From assembly GCF_900156655.1 (NCBI RefSeq), contig NZ_FTOG01000002.1, positions 1 to 64,000 on the forward strand: DNA of 64,000 nucleotides, given 5' to 3'. The stretch comes from Rhodobacter aestuarii. Lineage in GTDB: Bacteria; Pseudomonadota; Alphaproteobacteria; Rhodobacterales; Rhodobacteraceae. Every line of letters starts with the position of its first letter. Positions within the stretch are counted from its first letter, which is position 1. Below, one piece after another: positions 16,568 through 25,651 of the stretch. The notes under the pieces were generated by a model that was not told where the DNA came from, made no database searches, and was given only the letters and a program-made list of their open reading frames with translations. A program made the translations under genes and the position numbers.

Positions 16568-17620
16568 TTAGTTCAGGCCCAGAAGTTTCAGATTTGCCGC
16601 GTGATCCACGCCGCTTTGGGCAAAATCATCAAAGGCATGTTCGGTCACGCGAATGATATGGTCGCGGATGAAGGCAGCCCCTTCAGCCGCGCCTTGCTCT
16701 GGGTGTTTGAGCGCACATTCCCACTCAAGCACGGCCCAACCATCGAAATCGTATTGCGCGAGTTTCGAGAAGATGCCTTTGAAATCGACCGTGCCATCGC
16801 CCAGCGAGCGGAACCGACCGGGGCGATCGACCCAGCCTTGATAACCGCCGTAAACACCCGAGCGGCCCGAGACCTGCAACTCTGCATCCTTCACATGGAA
16901 GGCGCGAATACGATCGTGATAGATGTCGATGAATTGCAGATAGTCGAGCGCCTGCAACACAAAATGCGACGGGTCATAAAGGATATTGGCGCGGGCATGG
17001 TTGCCTGTGGCCTCCAAGAACCGCTCAAAGGTTACGCCATCATGCAGATCTTCGCCGGGGTGCAGCTCAAAACAAAGATCGACACCGGCCTCTTCATAGG
17101 CATCCAAAATCGGTGTCCAGCGTTTCGCCAATTCTTCAAACGCAGTCTCCACCAACCCCGCGGGGCGTTGCGGCCACGGATAGACATAGGGCCAAGCCAA
17201 AGCGCCCGAGAAGCTGGCATGCGCCTTTAGCCCCAAATTGCGCGAGGCTTGCGCGGCCAGTTTCAGTTGCTCGGTCGCCCAAGCGGTGCGCGCAGTCGGG
17301 TTGCCCCGGACCTCAGCGGGAGCAAAACCGTCAAAAAGCGCGTCATAGGCCGGATGCACGGCAACGAGCTGGCCTTGCAGGTGGGTGGAAAGTTCGGTGA
17401 TCACCACGCCTTTTTCGGCCAAACGCCCTGTCAGCTCATCGGCATAGGTTTTCGAGGTCGCGGCCTTTTCCAGATCAAAAAGGCCTGCCGTGGTGGGCAG
17501 TTGTAGCCCCTTATAACCAAGATCAGCCGCCCAGCTTGCCAACCCATCCAGGTTGTCAAACGGCGCGGTCGTCCCCACGAATTGAGCCAAAAACAGGCCC
17601 GGTCCCTTGAGCGTTTTCAT
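16568..17620 (-). CDS. Sugar phosphate isomerase/epimerase (xylose isomerase-like TIM barrel)
   Basis: A 350-residue AP endonuclease 2/xylose isomerase-like barrel. Metal-binding acidic and histidine residues are visible in CFELHPGEDLHDG, NILYDPSHFVLQ, AFHVKDAEL and VLEWECAL, as expected for IolE/IolI-like enzymes. The gene sits between the LacI regulator and the Gfo/Idh dehydrogenase, 10 and 12 bases apart, so the two enzymes probably act in sequence on the imported sugar or polyol. Confidence 0.85.
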   Translation of the reverse strand: MKTLKGPGLFLAQFVGTTAPFDNLDGLASWAADLGYKGLQLPTTAGLFDLEKAATSKTYADELTGRLAEKGVVITELSTHLQGQLVAVHPAYDALFDGFAPAEVRGNPTARTAWATEQLKLAAQASRNLGLKAHASFSGALAWPYVYPWPQRPAGLVETAFEELAKRWTPILDAYEEAGVDLCFELHPGEDLHDGVTFERFLEATGNHARANILYDPSHFVLQALDYLQFIDIYHDRIRAFHVKDAELQVSGRSGVYGGYQGWVDRPGRFRSLGDGTVDFKGIFSKLAQYDFDGWAVLEWECALKHPEQGAAEGAAFIRDHIIRVTEHAFDDFAQSGVDHAANLKLLGLN

Positions 17621-17632
17621 CTGGATCCCCTT

Positions 17633-18658
17633 TCATGGCGAGGGTGTATCGACAGGCCGCGCGCGGGTAGACCCCCGCACCACAAGCTCTGTCGGGAAAA
17701 TTTGATCGGGTGGGGTCATGGTGCCGTTCAGCCGCGCGATCATCATCTGCATGGCGGCAAAGCCAATATCGCGGCGCGGCTGGTGCACCGTGGTCAGCGC
17801 CGGATCGACCATCGAGGCAATCAACGTATCGTCAAAGCCAATCACCGAAACGTCTTTGGGCACCTGCAAGCCGTGCTGGCGCAGCGCGGTGATGGCCCCA
17901 ATCGCCATCTGGTCGCTCGCGGCAAAAATCGCACTGAATTCTGCGCCGCGCACAAGCAGCCCGTCGATCAGATCACGCCCCGCCACCAAAGAGAAATCGC
18001 CCGAGAGAACAAGGCCTGGATCATAGGCGATCCCGGCGGCTTCTAATGCGGCGCGGTAGCCCTCAAGCCGGGCGGTGCCCAGATAATCATCCACCGGCCC
18101 CGCAAGATGAATGATCCGGTGATGCCCGCTGGCGATAAGATATTCCACCGCGCCCTGCGCGGCGGCGACGTTGTCCACCTTGACCGTAGGCAGGTCCATT
18201 TCTTGGATCGCCTCAGAGGCCACCACAACCGGCGGCAGGCGGGCCGGGTCTTCCAGAAAACGGGCGGGAAGCCGCCCGATCATCAAAATCAACCCATCGG
18301 CATGGCGCTCGCGCACCGCATCAATGTAATGGCTGATACGCTCGTCATCATCGCGCGCATCGCCCATCAAAACCTTATACCCTGCGGCAAAGGCCGCCTC
18401 TTCGACGCCTTTGTAAATATCGAGGTAGAACGGGTTGGAGATATCGCGCACCAGCAAAATGACGGTTTTGCTTGTTTGGCGACGCAACACCCGCGCCCGG
18501 TCATTTGGCACGAACCCGAGCGCCTCAACCGCTTCCATCACCTTTTGGCGGGTATCTTCGCGCACCTTATCGGGTTGCGCCAAGGTGCGCGACACCGTCG
18601 CCGTTGACACGCCCGCCCGGCGCGCAACATCGCGGATATTTGGTGACGCGCCGACCAT
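17633..18658 (-). CDS. LacI-family transcriptional regulator of the ABC sugar operon
   Basis: A 341-residue repressor. The HTH is at residues 7-30 (IRDVARRAGVSTATVSRTLA), with the hinge helix near 50-60. The ligand domain is periplasmic-binding-protein-like (VILLVRDISNPFYLDIYKG, IGFDDTLIASMVDPALTTVHQPR). The ATG lies one base after the permease stop, which excludes the 21 upstream codons. Being inside the operon it regulates, it probably binds the palindrome at 23351-23366 and autoregulates; the ligand is unknown. Confidence 0.9.
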   Translation of the reverse strand: MVGASPNIRDVARRAGVSTATVSRTLAQPDKVREDTRQKVMEAVEALGFVPNDRARVLRRQTSKTVILLVRDISNPFYLDIYKGVEEAAFAAGYKVLMGDARDDDERISHYIDAVRERHADGLILMIGRLPARFLEDPARLPPVVVASEAIQEMDLPTVKVDNVAAAQGAVEYLIASGHHRIIHLAGPVDDYLGTARLEGYRAALEAAGIAYDPGLVLSGDFSLVAGRDLIDGLLVRGAEFSAIFAASDQMAIGAITALRQHGLQVPKDVSVIGFDDTLIASMVDPALTTVHQPRRDIGFAAMQMMIARLNGTMTPPDQIFPTELVVRGSTRARPVDTPSP

Positions 18659-18659
18659 C

Positions 18660-19658
18660 TTAAACCCGAGGGGCTTGCTGGCGTCCGTACATGCCCAGCA
18701 AGACAAGGAGCGTGGCGCCAAAGATCAATTGCCGTCCCCAAACCTCCAGATGCAGCGTGGTCAGCAGGCTTTGCAGCAGCACCAAGGCAATCGCCCCCGC
18801 GACCGTGCCCACATAACCACCGCTGCCCCCCGCAAGCGAAGTACCACCGATGACCACGGCGATGATCGTGGGAAGCATGTATTGATCGCCCACCGAGATG
18901 AAAGAGTTGCCGGTATAGCCGATCACCATCACCCCAGTCAGGCCTGCAAGCGCACCCGAAAGCCCAAAGACCAACACCCGCACCGTTTTGACCGGAAGCC
19001 CAACCAAGCGCGCCGCTTGCTCATTCGCGCCAATCGCATAGATCGCAAAACCAAGCGAGGTGCGGCGCAGCAAAATCACCATGGCGATGCTGAGCGCAAG
19101 CCAGGCAAACAAAATCCCCGGCAGGCCAAACAGCATCGGCTTGTTGATGAAGTTCATCAGCGCGGGCGCGGCATTACCCGAGGGGATGCCTTGCGAAAAG
19201 ACCACCAGACCGCCTTGAACTACCGCCATCATTCCAAGCGTCATCACGATGGGCGGGATACGGATTACCGTCACACCGATCCCGTTCACGCAGCCAAACA
19301 GGAAGGTCACGGCGATTGCGGCCAGAATTGCAGGCAAGATCGCGGCATCCGCGCCGTTCATCACATTGCCCGCAACCACCGCGCCGAAAGAGATCAGCGC
19401 ACCGACGGAAAGGTCGATCCCCGCACCGCCGGACAAGATCACAAGGTTTTGCCCAGCCGCCGCGATGCCCAAAAGCGCAGCCACGGTCAAAAGCCGAACG
19501 ATTTGATCGCCGCGCGCAAAGCCCGGAGACAGCGCCTCGCCGATACCGAGCATCACGACAATCGCCAACAGCGCCAGTGTCAGCGGATCGCGCAGTAATG
19601 TGAGCGCTTTTGTTTGCCAAGGGCGCGCGTTGATATCAGAGGTAAGGCCATCGCTCAT
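18660..19658 (-). CDS. ABC transporter permease, ribose/xylose type (second subunit)
   Basis: A 332-residue inner-membrane protein of the RbsC/XylH group with 8-10 hydrophobic helices. Signatures are AGQNLVILSGGAGIDLSVGALISFGAVVAG near residue 70 and IGANEQAARLVGLPVKTVRVLVFGLSGALAGLTGV near 215. It pairs with the permease coded just upstream, giving a heterodimeric channel, an arrangement found in some polyol/sugar importers instead of one homodimeric permease. Confidence 0.9.
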   Translation of the reverse strand: MSDGLTSDINARPWQTKALTLLRDPLTLALLAIVVMLGIGEALSPGFARGDQIVRLLTVAALLGIAAAGQNLVILSGGAGIDLSVGALISFGAVVAGNVMNGADAAILPAILAAIAVTFLFGCVNGIGVTVIRIPPIVMTLGMMAVVQGGLVVFSQGIPSGNAAPALMNFINKPMLFGLPGILFAWLALSIAMVILLRRTSLGFAIYAIGANEQAARLVGLPVKTVRVLVFGLSGALAGLTGVMVIGYTGNSFISVGDQYMLPTIIAVVIGGTSLAGGSGGYVGTVAGAIALVLLQSLLTTLHLEVWGRQLIFGATLLVLLGMYGRQQAPRV

Positions 19659-19670
19659 CTCACACTCTCC

Positions 19671-20618
19671 TTACCGACGCGCCAGAACCACGCCGCCCGC
19701 GAGGGCCGCCAAAACGATCAAACCCTGCACCAGCGTTTGATATTCATAGGGCAGCCCGGCGAAGTAGATCACATTGCCGATCATCCCCAAAAGCAGCGCC
19801 CCAAGGATAGAGCCCATCGCACCGCCAACGCCGCCAGACAAAAGCGTGCCGCCCAGCGCAACAGCGGAGATTGAGCCCATACCAAGGCTTTGCCCCATCA
19901 GCGGGTCACCGGTCGCGGTTTCCCCCGTCAGGCATAGTGCGGCCAAGCCGGCGAAGATCGCACTCAGCACGAAAGCCTTGATGCGGATCCCCGTAAGCGG
20001 CAGGCCGCTTTGAAACGCGCCAGAGCGGTTTCCGCCCACGGCTTTGAGCCAGCTTTGAAACGGCAACCGCGCCAGCACAAAGACGAACAGCCCGGCGAGC
20101 AGCAAAATCCACAGGACCGTTGGCACGTCAAGGATCGCGCCACCATAAGTGCTCCAATAGGCATCTGGCACCACGAGCCCCGCTTGCGGCAACACCCAAA
20201 GCGCAAGCGCAGAAAAGATGATCCCGGTGCCAAAGGTCGTCACCATCGGTTGAAGCCGCAGCACTGCGATAAGCAAACCATTAAGGAGCCCGCAAGCAAC
20301 CGCGACCAAAATTCCCGCGGCCATGCCCGCAGCAATCGCGCCAGCACTTCCGCCCAAAGCGGCCATGACGCTGACGGTGATCACATTCACAAGCGCCGCA
20401 ACCGCCCCCACCGAAAGATCAATGTCTCCCGCCAAGATCACATAGGTCTGGCCAATCGCCACCAGCACCAGCGGCAAGAAGGTGGTCAGGTTTGATTGCA
20501 ACACCATAGGCGCAAAGAAGCCCTTCTGCACCAGCCCGTTGATCACCACCAAAACGACAAGCGCGGCAGCGGCCAAAAGCCATGCAGGACGTTCCATTTT
20601 CAAAAGAGCGCGCATCAT
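19671..20618 (-). CDS. ABC transporter permease, ribose/xylose type (first subunit)
   Basis: A 315-residue permease of the same family as its downstream neighbour, with GQTYVILAGDIDLSVGAVAALVNV near residue 57 and AVGGNRSGAFQSGLPLTGIRIKAFVLSAIFAGLAA near 190. The ATG overlaps the ATPase stop in ATGA form. Hydrophobic helices fill most of the length. Confidence 0.9.
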   Translation of the reverse strand: MMRALLKMERPAWLLAAAALVVLVVINGLVQKGFFAPMVLQSNLTTFLPLVLVAIGQTYVILAGDIDLSVGAVAALVNVITVSVMAALGGSAGAIAAGMAAGILVAVACGLLNGLLIAVLRLQPMVTTFGTGIIFSALALWVLPQAGLVVPDAYWSTYGGAILDVPTVLWILLLAGLFVFVLARLPFQSWLKAVGGNRSGAFQSGLPLTGIRIKAFVLSAIFAGLAALCLTGETATGDPLMGQSLGMGSISAVALGGTLLSGGVGGAMGSILGALLLGMIGNVIYFAGLPYEYQTLVQGLIVLAALAGGVVLARR

Positions 20619-22108
20619 GACTCTCCAAAAGCGGCACGGGTCAGATGGAAGGAATCGAGCGTCGCGCCAGACAATTCGGTGACCACCGCACCGCCATTGA
20701 AGACAGCGATCCGGTCACAATTGTCCAGAAGTTCGGATTCCTCTGACGAATAGAGAATGATGCCCACGCCCTTGTCGGCCAGATCGCGGATCAAGGCAAA
20801 AAGATCCGCTTTCGCGCCAAGGTCGATGCCTTTGGTCGGGTCATCCAGCAACAAGATACGCGGCTGCGTGGCCAGCCAACGCGCGATAAACACCTTTTGC
20901 TGGTTGCCGCCAGAGAGCGTGTTGATCGCATCAGACAGCTGGGCATATTTGGTTTTCAGGCTTGCGGCTTCGGCGCTTAGACGCGGCGCCATCTGACGCG
21001 GCGAGAGCCAAAGCTTGCCTTCGCGCATCACCAATGCCGCCAGCAGGTTTTCATAGATCGAGCGCCCCTGCAGAACGGAATCCGAGACCCGGTCGCCCGA
21101 AACATAGGCCAGCCCCTCTGCCATCGCTTGCGCGGGGCGGCGCATGCGGCAGGCCCGCCCCTCAAGATGCAATGTGCCCGCAGTGAGCGGCGTGATCCCA
21201 AAGAGACCGCGCAAAAGCGCCGATTGCCCCTGCCCTTGCAAGCCGCCAAGGCCAAGAATTTCTCCGGGCGCAAGGCTCAGCGACACATCGTGGAAACGTG
21301 CGCCCGTTATGTTCCGCACCTCAAAGATCGGCGTCGCCGTGCCGGTTTTCGCCGCACGTTTTTGCGGGCGGTGAATATCGCCCACCATCATCCGCACGAC
21401 CTCTTCTTGCGTCGTATCGGCGACCGTCATTTCCGCCACGGTTTCGCCATTGCGCATCACCGTGATCCGGTCGCAAATCGCAAATACCTCAGCCAGCCGA
21501 TGCGAGATAAAAACGGTCGAGACCCCCTCGCCACGTTTTTCACGCAGGAAATCAAAGAATACCGCCACCTGACGGCTATCCAGCGCTGCCGTCGCCTCAT
21601 CCATGATCACGATGCGCGGGTTCTTTGCATAGACTTTGAGAATTTCGACGATCTGCCGTTCTCCCGGTTGCAGATCGCTCACCCGTGCTTCGGGGCGCAG
21701 CCCCGGCCCGACGGCTTCCCCAAATCGGTCAATCAGCTTTTGCGCCATGGCGCGCATCGCCTTGCGGTCAATCGCGCCCACTGCGGTGCGCGGCTCCCGA
21801 CCCAAGAAGATATTCGCTTCCACAGAAAGCTGCGGGATCAGGCTCAGCTCCTGATAGAAGAGCGCGACGCCCGCGTCTTCTGCGGCGCGGGGCGAGGCAA
21901 AGCTCACCTCTTGCCCATTGATCCGCAGGCTGCCCGAGCTTGGTGCATGGGTGCCCGCGATAATCTTTGACAAGGTGCTCTTGCCGCATCCATTCGCCCC
22001 TAAAAGCGCGTGGATTTCCCCTTCGGCGACCCGTAGCCGCCCCTCTGTCAGGGCACGCACCGAGCCAAATGTCTTGGTTAGGCTTTTCGCCTCGATGGCC
22101 ATATTCAT
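20615..22108 (-). CDS. Sugar ABC transporter, double ATP-binding protein (RbsA/XylG type)
   Basis: About 497 residues with two nucleotide-binding domains. The first has Walker A GANGCGKST, signature LQPGERQIVEILK and IVIMDEATAALD. The second has the usual degenerate P-loop (GLQGQGQSALL) but an intact LSGGNQQKVFIARWLATQPRILLLDDPTKGID. The start is ambiguous: 22108 is preceded by GGGGG, while 22120, 22102 and 22144 are also in frame. A hairpin lies between this gene and the binding-protein gene. Confidence 0.88.
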   Translation of the reverse strand: MNMAIEAKSLTKTFGSVRALTEGRLRVAEGEIHALLGANGCGKSTLSKIIAGTHAPSSGSLRINGQEVSFASPRAAEDAGVALFYQELSLIPQLSVEANIFLGREPRTAVGAIDRKAMRAMAQKLIDRFGEAVGPGLRPEARVSDLQPGERQIVEILKVYAKNPRIVIMDEATAALDSRQVAVFFDFLREKRGEGVSTVFISHRLAEVFAICDRITVMRNGETVAEMTVADTTQEEVVRMMVGDIHRPQKRAAKTGTATPIFEVRNITGARFHDVSLSLAPGEILGLGGLQGQGQSALLRGLFGITPLTAGTLHLEGRACRMRRPAQAMAEGLAYVSGDRVSDSVLQGRSIYENLLAALVMREGKLWLSPRQMAPRLSAEAASLKTKYAQLSDAINTLSGGNQQKVFIARWLATQPRILLLDDPTKGIDLGAKADLFALIRDLADKGVGIILYSSEESELLDNCDRIAVFNGGAVVTELSGATLDSFHLTRAAFGES

Positions 22109-22135
22109 GGCGGCCCCCATTTTGCTGGTCGGATA

Positions 22136-22155
22136 CCCGCGCATTGAAGCGCGGG
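22136..22155 (-). promoter_or_regulatory. Intercistronic hairpin after substrate-binding-protein gene
   Basis: Perfect 7-bp stem CCCGCGC / GCGCGGG with a 6-base loop, between the stop of the binding-protein gene and the ATPase gene. Such hairpins often stabilise the upstream message so that the binding protein is made in excess. Confidence 0.5.
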
Positions 22156-22172
22156 CACCCCAAGAGCATGGA

Positions 22173-23198
22173 TTATTTGAAGAAAGCGGCCGCTTCTTCC
22201 GGCGAAATCGCGGCGGTCACCGACCAATAGCCGGGCTTGCCTTCGGCTTCAGAGAGTTTCTCCGCCAGGTTCTCGTTCGAGACGAACGGGATCGGCAGAT
22301 AGATCGCATTGCCATAGGTGCCGGTGAAGATATCGTCTTTGAACTCGCGGCCTTGCAGCTTCAGCACCGCCACGTTGAGCGCGCTCGCCATAACGCCGGG
22401 CGGGTTCACCGAGGCGCCAGAGGTCAGGTTTTCTTCGCTCCACACGGTCATGAAGTCCTTACGGATTTCCCCTGTGGCGGCGATATCGTCTTTTTTCTCG
22501 GCGGCCATGATCGCGCGCCAAGCGCCTGCGGCCATCCCGTCTTGCACCCAAACGCCTTGCAGATCCGGGTAGGTGGCGAGCAGGTTTTGCATCACCTGTT
22601 GGCCCTGCGCCTGATCCCAGTTCGCATTGGCTTCATTCAGAACGTGGATATCGGGGTATTCGGCAAACACCTCACGATAGCCCGCAACGCGCATTTCGTT
22701 TGCCGGGTGCCCCGCAACACCGTTGATCGCAACGATATTGCCTTTGCCTTCGAGCGTCTCGGCGAGCCATTTCGCCGATTGCATCGCCCATTCTTTATGG
22801 TCGATGCCAACATAGATCGCGTCTTGCGAAGACACTTCCGCATCGGTGGCAATCACCAAAATCCCGCGCGCCGCAGCTTGTGCGAAGATCGGGCTAAAGG
22901 CGGTCGGGCTGTTGGCGTTGATGATGATCGCGTCCACGCCTTGGTTGATGAAGTTGCGCACCTGACCAATTTGGCCCTGCGCATCGACGTTGGCGCTTTG
23001 CACCACCACTTCCACAGTGGTCCCTTCATCCGCCCAAGCGGCGGCGGCGGCTTGCGCCTCTTCAATCATCTGGGTGCGCCATTCGCTCCCGACCCAGCCA
23101 TTCGAAAGGCCAATCTTGAACGTATCGGCGCAGGCGCCCGTCGCCACTGTGCCCAGTGCCGTTGCCGTCACCGCGGCGATGAACCATTTGGATTGCAT
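22173..23198 (-). CDS. Periplasmic sugar-binding protein of ABC transporter
   Basis: A 341-residue protein. Residues 1-23 are a signal peptide cleaved after ATGACA. The mature part is a type I periplasmic-binding fold (FKIGLSNGWVGSEWRTQMIEE, NQGVDAIIINANSPTAFSPI, GNIVAINGVAGHPANEMRVAGYREV). The start at 23198 has a strong AAGGAGG; 43 upstream codons are excluded. It is the first gene of the operon and follows the LacI-like operator. The ligand is not predictable by eye. Confidence 0.9.
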   Translation of the reverse strand: MQSKWFIAAVTATALGTVATGACADTFKIGLSNGWVGSEWRTQMIEEAQAAAAAWADEGTTVEVVVQSANVDAQGQIGQVRNFINQGVDAIIINANSPTAFSPIFAQAAARGILVIATDAEVSSQDAIYVGIDHKEWAMQSAKWLAETLEGKGNIVAINGVAGHPANEMRVAGYREVFAEYPDIHVLNEANANWDQAQGQQVMQNLLATYPDLQGVWVQDGMAAGAWRAIMAAEKKDDIAATGEIRKDFMTVWSEENLTSGASVNPPGVMASALNVAVLKLQGREFKDDIFTGTYGNAIYLPIPFVSNENLAEKLSEAEGKPGYWSVTAAISPEEAAAFFK

Positions 23199-23639
23199 TT
23201 TTCCTCCTTTTGCCCGGAACAGCCGGACCTTTGACGAGATCGTCAGATGCTGCTGCGCCGGACCCGTCTCCCCCAACGGTGTAAGAACGATCTCCCGCCC
23301 TCTGCGTCCAGACTCAGTGTTTAGCACCCTGATTCATTGACGACAGCGTGATGTAATCGGTTACATTTGTCAATTGCCGACGAAGAAGGGGTTCCGCGCC
23401 GTCAACGGATGCGCATAGCCAACACGCCGCGAAACTGCGCGTTGCCTCAGAAAAGACAGTGAAAAACGTCTCCGAAGCGGCCTCACATCAGGCCGCGTCA
23501 AAGCGCAGACCGCTGCGCCCACCACAGATCGGCTTAACCCGCCCCTAAACCACCGCATGTCGCATGCGGCATCGCGCCGTTTTGACCCCGCGCGGCCAAC
23601 GCGCAATTTTATAAATTCAATTGAACTAAGGTGTCCGGA
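23199..23639. other. Promoter region of sugar operon
   Basis: About 440 bases between divergent genes. It holds the LacI-type operator at 23351-23366. A minus-strand ORF (23606-23370) is arginine-rich with no motif and is treated as chance. Nothing else was recognised. Confidence 0.5.
23351..23366. promoter_or_regulatory. LacI-family operator
   Basis: ATGTAATCGGTTACAT is a 16-base palindrome broken only at one position pair near the centre, with the central CG and TGTAA/TTACA arms typical of LacI-family operators. It lies 153 bases upstream of the binding-protein gene and is the natural target of the operon's own regulator. Confidence 0.72.
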
Positions 23640-23990
23640 ATGTCGGAATACGAGCGCCGTCTTGCTGCAGCAAAGGCCGAATTAGACTCAGTCGGCCTGA
23701 AGGCACCCCGCATGATTCCGGGGATGCCATTTTTGCTGCGCATGTTGGGCGAGTCGCCGCGCCCTTGGCCCTATCTGCCGCTGCATCTGCGGCTTTTGGC
23801 CTATGGCATTCCCTTCGCTTTGATCAATTTCGTGGTCAATGTGCTGTGGCACTGGACCTCGTTCAGGCAAGACCCAACCATTATTTTGGCGATGTCGCTG
23901 ATTGCGATTCCGCTTTTCACCTTGCTGATGGGCTTTCTGGAGCGGATGCGCTGGTGCCGTAAGGGGCTGAGCCGCTGGGAAGAACTCTGA
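23640..23990 (+). CDS. Small membrane protein, possibly DUF6404 family
   Basis: A 116-residue protein. The N-terminus is helical and charged (MSEYERRLAAAKAELDSVGL). Two hydrophobic segments follow near 50-72 (LLAYGIPFALINFVVNVLWHW) and 78-100 (TIILAMSLIAIPLFTLLMGFL), then a basic tail. The ATG at 23640 has AAGG upstream; a GTG at 23631 is less likely. The pattern reminds me of DUF6404 proteins, but I am not certain. Function unknown. Confidence 0.65.
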   Translation: MSEYERRLAAAKAELDSVGLKAPRMIPGMPFLLRMLGESPRPWPYLPLHLRLLAYGIPFALINFVVNVLWHWTSFRQDPTIILAMSLIAIPLFTLLMGFLERMRWCRKGLSRWEEL

Positions 23991-24369
23991 CCCCCTTGCC
24001 GAAGCGGGGCGTGCATCCTATCTCTGCCCGTGACGGTTACTGCTCTTCGCGTAAACGGGGCCTTTTTCCAGTGGCCGATAACCATTCCTGAGGGAGCTGG
24101 CTCTTCCATGGCCCTGGCCTTGGTACCTGGCGCCCACCTGACTCGTCAGGCTCTCGGGAAATTTCGCCCCCACGGTCGCTGCGGTTTCCGTCACCCCTCC
24201 CCCCTCCGCCAACAACTTTGAGCACGGGCCTTCTTCGGCCCGACGTTGCGCGGCAGTCGGCCATAAAAAAGCCGCCCGGGCCAATGACCCGGGCGACAAG
24301 TAACCCGAACAGACGCAGGGACGCGATGCCGGGGCCCAACGGCGCGATACACGCCGCCGGAAGCTTGCA
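23991..24369. other. Intergenic region containing the cyd operon terminator
   Basis: About 380 bases between convergent genes. Only the terminator at 24264-24297 is recognisable; short overlapping ORFs on both strands have no motifs. Confidence 0.45.
24264..24297 (-). terminator. Intrinsic terminator of cydABX
   Basis: On the minus strand a GC-rich stem (CGCCCGGG / CCCGGGCG, 7-base loop) is followed by GC and six T residues. It is a canonical rho-independent terminator 73 bases past the cydX stop. Confidence 0.85.
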
Positions 24370-24477
24370 TCACTCGCCGCGCGCGCGGCGGTCCTCTTGC
24401 AGTTCAAACCACATCGCGTTGATCACACCGAACATCACCGCGACCGGCAGACCCAGAAGCCAGGCAAAATACCACAT
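24370..24477 (-). CDS. cydX: Cytochrome bd small subunit CydX
   Basis: A 35-residue protein beginning MWYFAWLLGLPVAVMFGV and continuing with NAMWFELQED. The MWYFAWxLG start, single membrane helix and short charged tail are diagnostic of CydX (YbgT), which binds CydAB and is needed for oxidase stability and activity. It lies 12 bases downstream of cydB, in the same order as in enterobacterial cydABX. The GAGGTCTGAA preceding the ATG provides a ribosome-binding site. Confidence 0.92.
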   Translation of the reverse strand: MWYFAWLLGLPVAVMFGVINAMWFELQEDRRARGE

Positions 24478-24489
24478 GTTTCAGACCTC

Positions 24490-25647
24490 TTAGTAAGCGT
24501 TGGGGTTGGAGGTGACGTCTTCTTGCGTGACCTTGCCCCAGAGCACTTTGTAGACCCAGGAGGTGTAGGCAAGGATGATCGGCATGAAGATCACCGCGCA
24601 AACGAGCATGATGAACAGCGTCATATGCGACGACGAGCTATCCCACACCGTAAGCGAAGCGGTCGGGTTCAGCGACGAGGGCAGGATGAAGGGGAACATC
24701 GTCAGACCCACCGTCGAGATGATGCCAAAGATACCCACTTTGCCCGCAACGACCGACCAACCACTCCACAGCCGCATCAAGATCACCTGCGCCGCCATGC
24801 CCACGAAGCCCATGATCGGAGCGATCATGATCCACGGGCGGGTGGTGTAGGCGTCAAGCCACGAACCACCGCGCACCACTTCCGACAAAAGCGGGTTCGA
24901 CGGGCCGAAGTGATCGGGCTCGCTTACGAAGCGATAGCCCTCGACCCCGAAGGCCAACCACACGCCAGCCAGCGCAAAGGTCACGATCGCGGCAAGGCCG
25001 GCAAAGGTCCCAAAGCGACGCGCCCGCGCTTGCACAGCGCCTTCGGTCTTGAGAACGAGCCAAGATGCGCCATGGCTGAGGTGCATCGTCAAAGACACCA
25101 CACCCACAAAAAGCGCGAACGGGTTCAGAAGGCCCAGAAGCTTCATGATGAAGTTGCCCGGATAGACCGAAAGCAGGTTATCTTCGAGCGTGAAAGGCAC
25201 ACCTTGCAACACGTTGCCGACCGCGACACCAAAGATCAGCGCAGGCACAGCCCCACCGATAAAGAGCGCCCAGTCCCAGCGCGTGCGCCACGTGAAGCTG
25301 TCGCGCTTGTTGCGATACTTGAAGCCCACAGGCCGCAAGATCAGCGCTGCCAGCACCAAGAACATGGCAAGGTAAAAGCCCGAGAAGCTGACCGCATAAA
25401 GCGGCGGCCAAGCGGCGAAGATCGCCCCACCGCCCAAAATCAGCCAGACTTGGTTGCCTTCCCACACAGGGCCAACGGTGTTGATCACCACGCGGCGCTC
25501 GGCGTCGCTGGTGCCGACGAAGGGCAAAAGCGCCGCCACGCCCATGTCAAAGCCATCGGTGGCGGCAAGGCCAATAAGCAACACGCCCAGCAAGCCCCAC
25601 CAGATCACGCGCAGGATTTCGTAGTTTAGAAGTTCATGCAAGATCAT
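24490..25647 (-). CDS. cydB: Cytochrome bd ubiquinol oxidase subunit II
   Basis: A 385-residue integral membrane subunit beginning MILHELLNYEILRVIWWGLLGVLLIG and containing GFDMGVAALLPF, the N-terminal block of CydB, including the Asp near the haem d proton path. Length matches the family (about 380). The ATG is four bases after the cydA stop, and its ribosome-binding site GGAG is inside the end of cydA. It forms the core heterodimer with CydA. Confidence 0.94.
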   Translation of the reverse strand: MILHELLNYEILRVIWWGLLGVLLIGLAATDGFDMGVAALLPFVGTSDAERRVVINTVGPVWEGNQVWLILGGGAIFAAWPPLYAVSFSGFYLAMFLVLAALILRPVGFKYRNKRDSFTWRTRWDWALFIGGAVPALIFGVAVGNVLQGVPFTLEDNLLSVYPGNFIMKLLGLLNPFALFVGVVSLTMHLSHGASWLVLKTEGAVQARARRFGTFAGLAAIVTFALAGVWLAFGVEGYRFVSEPDHFGPSNPLLSEVVRGGSWLDAYTTRPWIMIAPIMGFVGMAAQVILMRLWSGWSVVAGKVGIFGIISTVGLTMFPFILPSSLNPTASLTVWDSSSSHMTLFIMLVCAVIFMPIILAYTSWVYKVLWGKVTQEDVTSNPNAY

Positions 25648-25651
25648 GGTC

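Noticed and set aside
23370-23606. 78-codon minus-strand ORF upstream of the sugar operon
   Set aside because: Arg-rich and overlapping no conserved signal; likely chance.
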